Positions 18,201-29,183 of a DNA stretch of 64,000 nt are shown here, in pieces; the first letter of the stretch is position 1, and every line of letters begins with the position of its first letter. A model generated the notes under the pieces. The model did not search any database. It saw only the letters and a program-made list of their open reading frames with translations, and was not told the DNA's origin. The stretch spans positions 372,001 through 436,000 of the forward strand of contig BDSL01000015.1 in assembly GCA_003116995.1 (NCBI GenBank), read 5' to 3'. The stretch comes from Yamagishiella unicocca (Eukaryota > Chlorophyta > Chlorophyceae > Chlamydomonadales > Volvocaceae). The position numbers and the translations under genes were made by a program.

Positions 18201-21180
18201 GAAGGTACGTACACACACGAGCCACCCTTATCCCCCCCAACCGCCATCGCATATGCCGGCCTCCTTTCTTGACATAGGTTTCGCAGTACCGTAAAATACA
18301 ACTACCGTATCCTATCGTATCTTCCATCCCCAACGACCCGTATCTTCCATCCCCTGCCTCCCGCCAAGCCGTCTCGCCCTTGAGCCACTTGGGTCCAACA
18401 CTTACCCATCAAGAGTAACCTCAACCGCTGTTGCCATCAAGAGTAACCTCAACCTCTGTTGCCACCAATGGCGTTACGTGGGCTTCCTTGCGGCCACCGC
18501 GCAGGCCGGCACGCATCCAACGAGACAGCGGGCCCGGCCGTGGCGAACGGCGCCATCGAGTCCCCTGGTGGGCCCGATGTCCTGGCCCCGGGTGGCGTAG
18601 CTCAGCTGCCTTCGGTCCCAGCACCTGGCCTGGCCTTGCCCTGCCTGGTGCGCACTGCCAGTGCCGGCGGCGGCGGCGGCAGCGGCGGCGGCGCGAGGTC
18701 GTGCATGATCCAGGAACTGGACAGCGACGAGGAGCCCCGTGACGGAGCGGGTGAGGGAGGTGTGGACGCGGCAGCAGGCGGCGGCGGCGCGGCGGCGGCA
18801 GGTCGCTGCGTCCGGATGCCTCACCGGCTTGCCCGTACGGCGGCGGCGGCGGAGCCGCCGCCGCCGGATGTCGTGGCCGTGGCTGCGCAAGAGCCGCCGC
18901 CGCAGCCCATCATCACGATGCCGCCGAGCAGCTCCGAAGCCACCCGCTGCGCGAGCACGGACACCTCACTGGACGCCCCTACCGGCACGGCCAGCCACCG
19001 CTCCGGTACGGGCGCGATACCGACCAGGCGCGCCGTACCGGCCGCCGTACCAACGGTATCGTTGCCTAGCACGCCGGAGGAGCGGTCGCTGCAGTACGTC
19101 TGGCCGGCGTCGCAGCGGCCGGCGGTGACGATGATGATTAGCAGCCTCAGCACCAGTCCGGAGGGCCCGATGGGCACCTCGCCGACCCGCGGGTCGCTGC
19201 TGTCGAGCTCCGTGGAGTCCATCTGCGTGCCGCCCGGCGTGAGCCGCCTGACCCATGGGTCGCCGCCCTCGCGCCTCCCGTCGCTGGTGCTGCAGCAGGT
19301 GCCGCAGCAGCAGCATGGCCAGCGGCGGGCGCAGTGGCAGCGGGGACAGCAGCAGCAGCAGCAGGGTGTGTACGACAAGCTGGTAGCGGGGGAGTCTGAG
19401 GACAGCAGGCCTGATGCGGCTGGGGTGGAGCGACAGCCCTACAGCAGGGACAGCTGCAGCGGCGGCAGTAGCTGCGATAGCGTCCGCAGCGGCAGCCTCA
19501 TGGCCGGATCCGCGCTTGGCATCGAGTGCGGCCCTACCAGCAATGGAGCGCCGATCAGCACCAGTCGGGGCGCCGGCGGCGGCGAGGGGAGCGGAAGTGG
19601 GTGCGGGGAGGGAAGTGAGAGCGGGAGTGAGGGCAGCAATGGCAACTCGGGTAATGACGACGATGGCGGCAGCACGGCGGGAGGCCACCCGCGGCTACAG
19701 CCGCCGCGGTCGCCGCCTCACCATGAGCACAGCTGGACGTTCGACCGCGACGGCGAAGCAACCGTAACGGCAACCGCAACCGCAACGGCAACCGCAACTG
19801 CAACTGTCACAGCTACGGGCGCGACGGCCACGGGAGAGGAGACTGCGGATAACAGCTGGACCTTCGACCGCGGGGACGGGCAGCGCCCCACTGCACCGAC
19901 CCCCCGCCCAGCTGGGGGCCCGGGACCGGCCGGCGGCAAGTGGAGCAGCCATGGTGGCGGTACGGCAGCAGCAGCAGGAGCAGCAGGAGCACGGAAGCAG
20001 GGGGGCCGAGCGGCGAGGGGGAGGGGTAAAGGCACGGATTCGACCTCGGGGCTGAGGCGCAGGCCGCAGGGCTGGGGCGGCGGCATGTTTCACATGGAGG
20101 GCGTCACCAGCTCCACCGACCGCCATACCGCCGGCAGTAGCGGCAGTGGCAGCAGTAGCGGCAGTAGCGAGAGTGGCAGCAGTGGCGAAAGTGGCAGCAG
20201 TAGCGAGAGTGGCAGCAGCGACAGCGGAGCCAGCAGCGCAGCGGACGCGACGGCGACGACGACGGCGAGCGAAGCGCCCACTAATCACAACCACCAGCAC
20301 AACCACCACAACCACCATCGGCGGAAGGACGAGAACATCATCATCCCGCCTTGCCAACAACCTCTGCCGGCGCCTCGTCGCCAGCGGCGGCGGCCGCACC
20401 CGGCACCCATCGTCAGCAGCCCGACGCACGAAGGGCCCCGGCCCCGCCGGCCTCGCCACCACAAACTGCCGCCGCCGCGGGAGGGACCTGGCGGCGACGA
20501 GGGCGGCGACGAGGGCAACGCTGCCGGCGGCGGCGCCGCCGCCGCGCCAGGCTGGGATCTCGCCGTACTGTCCGGCATCCGGCGATGGCCGTACGTGCTG
20601 TACATCAGCATGGAGCTCGTGATGGGCCCTACGCTGACCCGCTGGCTGCAGCTGCGGGGGGAGCGGCTGGGGGGGCTGGGGCACCCGGTGGAGGCCACGA
20701 CGGAGCGAAGCATATTCCGCCAGGTGCTGCAGGGAGGGGGCGAGTGAGTGAGTGGGCGAGTGAGTGAGTAGGCGAGTGAGTGAGTGGACGAGTGAATGGG
20801 CGAGTGAGTGAGTGGACGAGTGAGTGAGTGGGCGAGTGAGTGAGTGGGCGAGTGAGTGAGTGGGCGAGTGAGTGAGTGGGCGAGCGAGTGGGCGAGCGAG
20901 TGAGTGAGTGGGCGAGCGAGTGAGTGAGTGGGTGCAGGCGCTGCGCTCGCTTCGTGATCCAGGTGTAGGACGGCCGCCGCCGGCGTAATGGCGGGCGGGT
21001 ACACCGCTCTGAATCGGATGAGCCCTCGGCGTCCAAGTCCGCCGCACCCAGAGACCCAGTGCTGCCGTCGGGGCCCCGTGCCGTCGCGCTCTGAAAACCC
21101 GCCTCCTTACCCCCTTCCTCCCCCCCGCGGGTGCCGCGTCCGTACAGATCGTGATGGGTATCACGTACGTGCACGCCGCG

Positions 21181-21216
<36 letters not shown>

Positions 21217-23581
21217 CTGCTGGTGCCGGTGGTGGCGGCGGCGCCGAGCGGAGTGGCGGCGCCGGGCGGTCGGGGCGGTGCTGACGTCACCACGGGAGCA
21301 GGTGGGTGAGCGAGTGCGGATGTGGCTGCGCGAGCGCTGCAGCAGTGGCAGCAGCAGCAGCAGCAGCAGGAATCGCAGCAGCAGGAGTAGGAGCAATAGC
21401 AGCATGAAGGTCTCGTCTTAACAACAACAATTCACGGGACCCACACCAGTACACGCCCGCCAACACGCTGCTGCCTCCACTTACCCCGCCCCGCCCCGCC
21501 CATGACTTCCCGCCTTCCAGTCACCGAGTCGTACCATGTCAAGATCGGCGATTTCGGCCTCGCAGCCGCCCATGCGGTAGGTGGCGCGAAGAACAGCAAT
21601 GTGAAGCCACATCTGCTATTCTGCTTGCACCTCTTCGCACCTTCCCGCCTCACCCCGCCCCGCCTCGACTTCAGATTGACTTAATGTGTGAAACTCCTAC
21701 CGGTACCACTATCGGTACTTTTCGTTTCACCCCTCGCTCCTTATGGCTACTTTCCTGGGCCTTCCGAACCCAGCTCGTGCTGTCCCCCTCGTGTCGACAT
21801 GCTCCCCTCCACGGCTGCCGGACGCCACCACCTTCCCTTCCCTCCCCACCAGGATCCTACAGTCATACCCACCTCCGAGACTTCACTCTCACCGTCGTCA
21901 TCCTCCGAGGGGCCCCTGGACCCAGCCACCGCCGTCGGCGCCGCTGCCCGCGCATCGGGCCCCTGTGGCGTTAGAACATCCTTCCGTCGCCCTCCGTCCC
22001 TCGGCCTACTGCAAGCAGGCCCATCGACGGGCAGCGGCGGCGGCGGTGACGGGGCGGCGGCGCCGCGGACTCACAGCAGTGCCGCCTCCGCTCGTACTTC
22101 CGGTATCGGTACGCATTCGTACAGTGCTCCGGAGCAGCTCCGGCAGCGGCAGCCTGATGTTGACGGTGGCGACGGTGGTGGCGGCGGTGGCGGCGGTGAC
22201 GGCGGTGGCGGCAGTGGCGGCGGTGATGCGGTGTACTACGGGCCCGAGGTGGACATCTATCCCCTGGGCCTTATCCTGATGGAGCTCTTCTGCATCCATG
22301 GAACGGGTGAGGCGAGAGAGGGGGATGGGCAGGCACCCGCACCCGCACCCGCACACACGGATTAACGTGTTTCACGGTACGCAAACAAACAAAGACGGTT
22401 GTGGCTAGGGTTGCAAGGGCGGGAGCTAGAGAGCAGCCCTTCCCCCGTATCCTCGCGCCCTGCCTCCCTAGTCCCCCGGCGCCGCGCAAGCATCTCAACT
22501 TCTCCAGCGCCTGCCGACCTGCACCGGCCTATCCTGTTGGTCGCGTCTGGCCTCCCCATGCTCTTTTGTTGCGCCCATTCTAACTCATTCAACTCCTTTG
22601 TTGCGGTTTGTTTCGTTCGTTTCGTTTGTTTCGTCGCCCCATCGCCCATCACCCTCGAACCCTCCCAAAGCTTCCCAAACCCGTGTCAACCCTCCGCCCA
22701 AACCCCCGTTCAAACCCGCCCAACTCCCGTCCACAACCCTCCGACAAACGCCAGGCATGGAGCGCGCCACAGCCATGCGGAATGCCCGTGAGGGCATCCT
22801 GCCCGCCTCCTTCCTCCGCACCTACCCAGGAGAGGCCCGAATGGCTGAGGCCTGCCTGCAGCCCCGGCCGGAGCTCCGACCCACCGCCGCTGAGCTGCTG
22901 ACCCTCCTGGATGTGCTGTGGGGCCCCGCCGCCGCCGCCGCCGCCGCCACTTCTGACGGCGTCGGCGACGTTGCTGCTGAGACCCGCGGCTTCTCCGACC
23001 GCAGTCCTGGTGGCTCGGGCGGCCTCCAGCCGGCTGCTGTGACGCATCTTCTAGGCGGCGGTGACGGCAGCGGTGGCGGCGGCGGTGGCGGCAGCATGCA
23101 GCGGTCGATCTCCGGACCCTTACCCTGGCGACGGCCGCCGCCGGCGCTGCTGCTGCCGCCGCCACTGCACGAGGCCGGCCCCGGTGGCGGAGGTGTGGCT
23201 ACTGCCGGCCACTCGACCGACACTAGCCGCCGCAGTAGCCGCCACGCGGTGCCGCTGGTGCTGGAGGACGCGGAAACCCAGACGGATCTGACGTGGCTCG
23301 CCGAAGGGCAGCCACTGCCACTGCCACTGCCGCTACCACTGCCGCTGGCGGGAAGGAGGGAGCCCCAGCTGACGGGGCCGCCGTCGCTGCCCACGGCCGC
23401 TGCGGCAGGGGCTGTCATGGAGGCGCCAGCCGGCGCCAGCGCCGGCGCCGACGTGGACGAAGATGAGGGAGACAGGGACGAGGAGTCTGCTGTGCTGCTG
23501 GCGCGGCTGCGGGAGTTGCAGGGCGAGGTGCGGTTGCTTCAGGCGCGACTGAAGCGCCAAGGAGTGCGGCTGCCTGAGTGA
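15294..23581 (+). CDS. eIF2-alpha-kinase-type (GCN2/PEK/HRI) Ser/Thr protein kinase with giant insert
   Basis: Thirteen exons: 15294-15332, 15512-15706, 16038-16170, 16445-16556, 16789-16854, 17079-17190, 17684-17806, 18138-18204, 18505-20723, 21148-21301, 21521-21576, 21853-22306, 22755-23581; all phases agree, 1518 aa. The start context CCACAATGGCG is good. Motifs in order: Gly loop GKGGFGTV (about residue 169), ATP-binding Lys in MAVKAV, HVVRYYTAWIE (typical of this kinase group), hinge VLYISMELVMGPTL (about 985), IFRQIVMGITYVHAAGIIHR then DLKPANIL, DFG in KIGDFGLAA, GTHSYSAPEQL, DIYPLGLILMELF, MERATAMRNAREGILP, RPTAAELL. Between the lobes, about residues 262-970, lies a low-complexity Ser/Gly/Ala/Gln/His insert; PERK and GCN2 kinases also carry inserts here, but shorter. 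The tail ends in an acidic stretch and a short heptad-like coiled coil. No HisRS-like, RWD or membrane segment is visible. The likely substrate is Ser of eIF2-alpha under stress; that is inferred from family. Confidence 0.92.
16857..16935 (+). repeat. CACAGCCATAGC-type hexamer repeat in kinase intron
   Basis: Imperfect tandem CACAG(C/T)(C/T)A units in the intron 16855-17078, directly downstream of the Gly-loop exon. Confidence 0.7.
17568..17622 (+). repeat. dispersed repeat, copy B
   Basis: GCATGCATCTCGAAACGTCT, then AAACGGTTTTCTCG, then CGGGTCTTCCTCGC, in the same order as copy A. It lies in a kinase intron (17191-17683), just upstream of the next acceptor. Confidence 0.7.
17964..18030 (+). 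repeat. GGAAGC hexanucleotide repeat
   Basis: About ten near-perfect copies of GGAAGC in the kinase intron 17807-18137. Confidence 0.9.
20742..20936 (+). repeat. 12-bp GAGTGAGTGGGC tandem array beside a splice donor
   Basis: About 195 bp of GAGTGAGTGGGC and variants, starting some 18 bp after the donor of the large kinase exon (20723|20724). It contains many GTGAGT strings, the consensus 5' splice site. Confidence 0.9.
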
Positions 23582-24106
23582 GGGCTAGGCTATCGCGGGG
23601 GGCAGGAGCGTAGGGCTGCCGGGGCTGCGGCATGTGTGGCTTTTGCGACTGCCCGGGGCACGGGAGCGGGGGGGGCGGGGGGCGGGGAGCATTGGGTCCA
23701 GGCTGTGGTCCAGGTCCAGGGAAGGTCCAGGCTGTGGTCTGCGAGCTGGTCGGACTCGGGGGACGCCTACAGTCGGGCGCGATTCCAACCCGTGCGAAGG
23801 AGGACTGCGTGGAGTAGGCAGTGGTGCATCAAGGACCTTTTTTTCTTGAACCTGAACAAAGGGAAACAATCGATACAATTGTTCGTCCCGGCATCAGTGG
23901 CAGGCTTTCCTGCTGGTGTTATTGGTCGTGTTATTGCTGCAGCCGCAGCTTCCCCGGCGCGCTTTTTTATTCGCACATTGGTTATTGCACGACGCGCGCC
24001 GGTTGCTCCCCGGGGCTGCCATACATGCCGCCGTACATGCCGCTGTGCTGCGCTGCTTGGCCACCCCGGTATAGCTACGCCCGGGCCCGGGCCCGGGCCC
24101 GGGGAG

Positions 24107-24180
24107 GGGCATGCACCTCAAAACGTAATCGGTAACGTAAACGGTTTTTCTTTCGTACACGGGTTTTCCTTGCATCCCCC
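24107..24180 (+). repeat. dispersed repeat, copy C
   Basis: GCATGCACCTCAAAACGT, then AAACGGTTTTTCTTTCG, ACGGGTTTTCCTTGCA; a diverged copy of the element at 11496 and 17568, downstream of the kinase stop. Confidence 0.65.
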
Positions 24181-24348
24181 GGGGCCTCTCTGGCGGCCAA
24201 GTGCCACCCTCAGGATGGGGGATGCGCATTGCTGCGGAGTTGCGGCTGCGGAGTTGAGTGAGGTTGCGTTAGGTTGTCAAAAGGGTAAGATAGTAGTGCG
24301 GAGGATTTTTATTTTTGTGAGCAAACTGGTTGTGTGTAGGACGGCGGA

Positions 24349-24414
<66 letters not shown>

Positions 24415-24427
24415 GCTGCTGCTGCTG
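24349..24427 (+). repeat. GCT trinucleotide repeat, 21 uninterrupted units
   Basis: GCT runs without interruption from 24349 to 24411 (21 units by count). After one interrupting C triplet it continues to 24427. It lies downstream of the kinase stop, inside the probable 3' UTR if the TGTAA at 24990 is used. Confidence 0.9.
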
Positions 24428-24989
24428 TCGCGGCTGCCTCAGAGGTGTCCCCGCCTCAGTGAGCCAGCGATTCTCTGGCGCATCAGACAACACGGGTACC
24501 ACACGAGCCAAGGTAAGGCTAGTGACATGAAGTCTAGAGCGCGCAACGCGGGGCAGAGCATTCATGATGTGCGATACTCGGTGGGCTAGGGCTAGGCAGG
24601 GGGCTAACCTGAGGCAAGTAGATAATGCCGTGTACCCTCACGAAGCCTAAATGAGCGAAACACAGTGTGTCATCGGCAGGGAGTCGGCAAGAGCGTAGGG
24701 TGGGGTTGCGAGTATTGTCGGTTATGGATCTGGCCTTCCTCGGCCAGATGGAGTGGAGTGAGTTTGCCGTACCGGTACGGCAGGGCGGGGCAAGTACCAA
24801 ACTACTAATGCTTGGCTCGGGCCGTCGGGCTGTGTGAACATATGTATGACACAGCAGTGCGTTGACCTAGTCCTGCTGCTCCCTCTCTTGTTTATTTTTT
24901 GACGGCGGAGTCAACGCGATGACTACCCCCGGAACCTGGACCGCATTGCGGGGGCAGGGGGGTCCCCCTCGCGAGCGCCAGCGCAGGCT

Positions 24990-24994
24990 TGTAA
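24990..24994 (+). terminator. candidate poly(A) signal TGTAA of the kinase gene
   Basis: First clear plus-strand TGTAA I see after the stop at 23581, implying a 3' UTR of about 1.4 kb. Weak on its own. Confidence 0.3.
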
Positions 24995-25647
24995 AACGGT
25001 GCCTACGGGACGAACAGGGATGAACTGTGCGGCGGGCTGGGGAAGCAGTGAACGTGCTGTGGCGACGGGGAGATGTTAGGGCGCAGGCGCCCAAAAGGGG
25101 GAAGGATCCCTGTATGATGCGGAATCCCCTGCGGGTAAGTGCGAGTACGACAGAGCGTCATCCTGGGGCCACCGCTCGTTCTGTGGGCCGGCAGCGTTCA
25201 TTGGCGACTGCGTCCATGGTTGCTGACGAGGAGGGCAATGGCATCCGTGTAAAGCCAGGGGGAAAAGGCCATCCGCCAGCGGGATTAGATGGCAGCAATG
25301 TTGGGGTTGTTGGCAGGTGAGGGCAGGTTAGGGGGATTTGTGGCGTGCAAATGGTAAGATGGAAAGTCGTCCTCCGGCTGGTTGCCAGCTTGCGACCACG
25401 TAACAGAGAGTGAGTCCACAAAATCTTCGCACAGCAGAAATATTTGTGGTATCACTGGACGCAGGCCTAGACTCAGCCTTTTATGGTGGCCGTACTCACG
25501 TCGTACCAACTTGCTGACATATGCCTAATGCCAAATTTACAAACTTACCTCTGAAGGAACTCGAATGAAACCACGATTGAATGTGCAAGTGAGAACAGGA
25601 ATGTAGCTGATCTGCCTTTGAAGCTTGCTTCAGGGCACCTAAGTAGC

Positions 25648-28600
25648 ATGGAGCTACCGCGACGACGAACGGGAGCCTATGACCCCCGTTCAGTGGTGGG
25701 CAATATACTGGCGCCTGTGGCTGCTGCTCCAGGCTCCGGTAAGCAAACGCCTCTTGTCGTCATTTCACTCTGCGCATGCTGCCCGCGACAGCTGAGGCCC
25801 TTCGGGTCGCAAAGGCCGATGCCGGCCGTTCACATGTCCTTTAAACGTTTAACAACGCCCCCTCACATGTGCAGCCGAGCTGCGAACGACGCCTTCGACG
25901 CGCGGTGCCGCGGCATCGGGCGCCTCGCGCCCTCCATGGGCCACGGAGGTCGACGCAGCGGAAACGCCACCGCCAGCCGCTGCCCGCACGCCCTCGAACG
26001 CTCGTCAACGCGCTGGCGTTGGCAGCAACAACGCTGCTCGGGACGGCCAGGGCTTCAGCTTTCATACGCCGGCGCCCGCGCCAGCGGCCGTCTCCTCCAG
26101 ACAGCCGCAGCCCGAGCCCCACGGCGGCTCTTCCTCCTGGGATGAAGCCCCGGGATCCTGGTCTAGCCACACGCCAGCCCCGGGCCGGCCTCCGTCTGGG
26201 GGAAGGGCCGGCCCAGCTGACCAGCTGGACCTGTGGACCCGACAGCAGCAGCAGCAGCAGCAGCAAGGCCACACTCCGAGGCAGGGGAGGCGCAGCGATG
26301 GTGTTCACAGCCACGTGGAGCACGTGGAGGCTCCGGCGGGACGCGGCGCCGCGAGGTTGCCGGGCGGGGAGCTCAGCAGCAGTGATGTAGGAGCGGCGCC
26401 GCAGCGAGGTGGTGGTGGTGGTGGTGGCGGCGGCGCGGCGGGGCGCGTAGGCGCCGGCGTCCCGCCACCGGCGGGGCGCACCGGCGCGGGCCCCCGTGTC
26501 GGCGCCTCCCCAGCTCGCGTCGCACCGCGGGCCGCCGCCGCCTCCGGCGCCTCCGGCGCCGGGCCGGGGGCCTCCGTCCGCGCGACCTCGACGCCCAAGC
26601 CGCGCCCGGCAGCAGCTCCTAAACGGTCAACCTCCATATCGGACAACGTGCAACGGGACTGGGTGGCGACGGCCGAGCGCAAGGGCGCCGGCGGCGCCGC
26701 GAGTCGCTGGGACTCCGATCCAGATGGGGCTGATCGGGGCTCCTGGCTGTACGGCAGCGACCAACAACAGCAACCGCCGCCGCAGTCACCGTCGCAGCAG
26801 CAGCAAGAGGACAGGAGCCATGATCGGGAGCTGCATGCGGGCGCGGACAGGAGGCGGGTGGTTTCGGAGCGGCCGCTCTCCTCCGGAAGGGCTGGTGACG
26901 GCGGGGACAGCGACGGCGGCGGCGGCGGCGGCGCGGTGGCGGCGCCGTCGTTCGGCCAGGCGCCTCGGCGGCTGCGGACTCAGTCGCCCGCAGCTGGGGG
27001 GTTAGAGGTGACGCTGGCGCCGGCGGCGGCGGCGGCGGCGCCAGCCGCCGCATTCGGCGGGAGCAGCAGCGGAGGCGGCGGCGGGATTTCGCTGGGGCAT
27101 GGTGTATCCGCCGGCTCTGGAGCCGGCGGGGGCGGCGGGGCGCGAGGCGGCTTGCGGCCTGGGGCTGGGGCGGCGCAGGCGGAGTCTGCCCGGCAGGTGC
27201 AGGTGCGCGGGGGGGGGTATGCGAAGAGACCCGTGGGTCGGCACTGAAGGGTGCGCGGCACCGATGGGCTCATAGAAGCGTAACGTTGGACGGGTCGGAC
27301 GAAGTCGGACGAAGTCGGACGAAGGGAAGGCAGCCCCAGCCCCCAGGGGGGCGAGTGCTTATTGCCTAGGGGGCCCTATGGAGACCTGGTCGGAGAGCCC
27401 GGGGCCGGACGTCCAAGGGGCTGGGCGCCGTGAGGCTATGCGGCTCCGAAGCCTTCCTCCACTCACAAATCGTTGGGACCGAAACAGGGGCCCTATGAGC
27501 TCTATTGCGCACCTTAACCGCCCCGCACCTCCCTCGTTCCTCGGGGGTGCTATCGTGCCGCCGTTCCTTGTACGGCAGGCTCTACAAGACGAGAACGCCC
27601 GGCTCCGAGACCAGTTGGAGCACCTGCAGCGGCTGCTGGCCACGTCGCCGGCGGCCGGGGGGGGCGAGGCGGCGGCCGGCGGGGGCGGCAGCAGGAGGGG
27701 GCCAGCGGCGGTGCGGCCCTCCAGCGCCGCCTCCGTGGGCTTCCAGGACGGAGGGTCGAGCCTGGCGGTGGCAGCCGCTGCCGGAGTCACCCTCCAACAG
27801 TACAAGTCCCAGGTGTGCGGCGTTGTCGTAGATGTTGTTGTTACTGTTGTTGTTGTTTCGCTCTTTCCTGCTGTCGTTTGCTGCCGCTGTGCGCTGCGCC
27901 TGCTTCCGGGCTCCCTAATGGTCCGGAGGGAGGGATCCGGAGGGAGGGGTTGCGCCCTTCCTAACGTGCCGAACAGATATGCCGAGAGGTTCCGTGCTTG
28001 TACGATGGGCCTTTGAGCTGATGCCTCGGTCTCTATGTACTGTCGTGGCGTGATTGCTGCCTCCGTCTCTCCCTCTTCGTGCCACCGACTGCTCCGCCGT
28101 GCCGGCTGGGCTGCCCGCAGGTCATCCAGCTGCAGAGGCAGGTGGCGCTCATGTCGCAGGAGATGGAGGTGGGGTCGGGGGGGAGGTGGAGCGGCGACTG
28201 GCTGGCTGGGGCATGGGTGGCTGGGCAGTGGCTGGCTGGGGTGTGGGTGGCTGAGCAGTGCACTGCGTGCGGTCGAGCTTCTGTATGGCGTTTGGATGCC
28301 GCCGCCATGTTCCTGTTTCTGTGCCCCTGTGTCTGGGTATGGCCACGTCATAACGTTCCCCCCCCCTCCTCGTGCCCCTCCCTCGCTGTCCGCAGGCCAA
28401 GTCACGCTTGGCCTTCGAGGCGGAGGGTGTATTGCTGGAGGTCGGGTCCCGGCTAGTGGTGGGTGCGGGTCTCCGGGTGGGGTCGTGGAGGAGGGAAGTG
28501 GGGTGTTGTGGGGTGTTGTGGGGTGTTGTGGGGTGTTGTGGGGTGGACGATGGAGGGAGGCGGAAGAGGGCGCTTCGGTCCGCCTGGCGGGGGCGGTTGT

Positions 28601-29152
28601 TGTGCGGAGGGGACTATAACTCTAAGCCATTGTGCGGAGGGGACTATAACCCTAAGCCATTGCCTCCCCTCCAATCTACGGCTGGCCTCGACGGCTGGCC
28701 CCTCAGGAACTGGCCGCCAGTAGCGGCAGCAGCAGCACCAGCGCTGCAGAGGCGGCGGGCGGCGGCGGCGGCGAGGAACCGCTGAGTCGCGATCGGATGG
28801 TCCAGGTGCAGAAGTGGAGCAAGCAGATGCTGGGCCGGCTGCGCAGGTGGGTCGGGGGTGCGGCTCCCGACTGCCGCCATCTCACGAAACCACCATCCGA
28901 CGTATTCGGCCTCCTCTTCAGCCATCCATCATCCCGAAACAGAAATGCTTTCAAATCACAGTTCAGGCTTAGACGTAGGAAAAAGGAAAAGGCAGACTCG
29001 AGGAAGAAAGTGAAGTCCTCAAACCGTAAAGCCCAAAAGCCCTTGCCCCGGCTGTATCCCGGCGACCCGTGTGCGACCCCTTCCAGTGAGAAGGCCCAGT
29101 CCGCCAAGCTCTTCACGCAACACGCCCACGAAGCGCGCGGCAGCGGGATGCG

Positions 29153-29183
<31 letters not shown>

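Larger units (their letters stand above)
23582..25647. other. 3' flank of kinase gene and promoter of coiled-coil gene
   Basis: No convincing coding exon. Contents: repeat copy C (24107-24180), a GCT triplet tract (24349-24427), the alternating CGGGCC run near 24080, and a TGTAA at 24990-24994 that could end the kinase transcript. The promoter of the gene starting at 25648 should lie in the right part, but I see no clear TATA box. Confidence 0.55.

Noticed and set aside
19695..21293. Long open frame (about 530 codons) on the minus strand opposite the kinase
   Set aside because: It is antisense to the kinase insert exon and reads as Arg/Pro/Ala and Ser-His-Leu repeats made by the GC-rich code and the 12-bp array; no splice or domain support.
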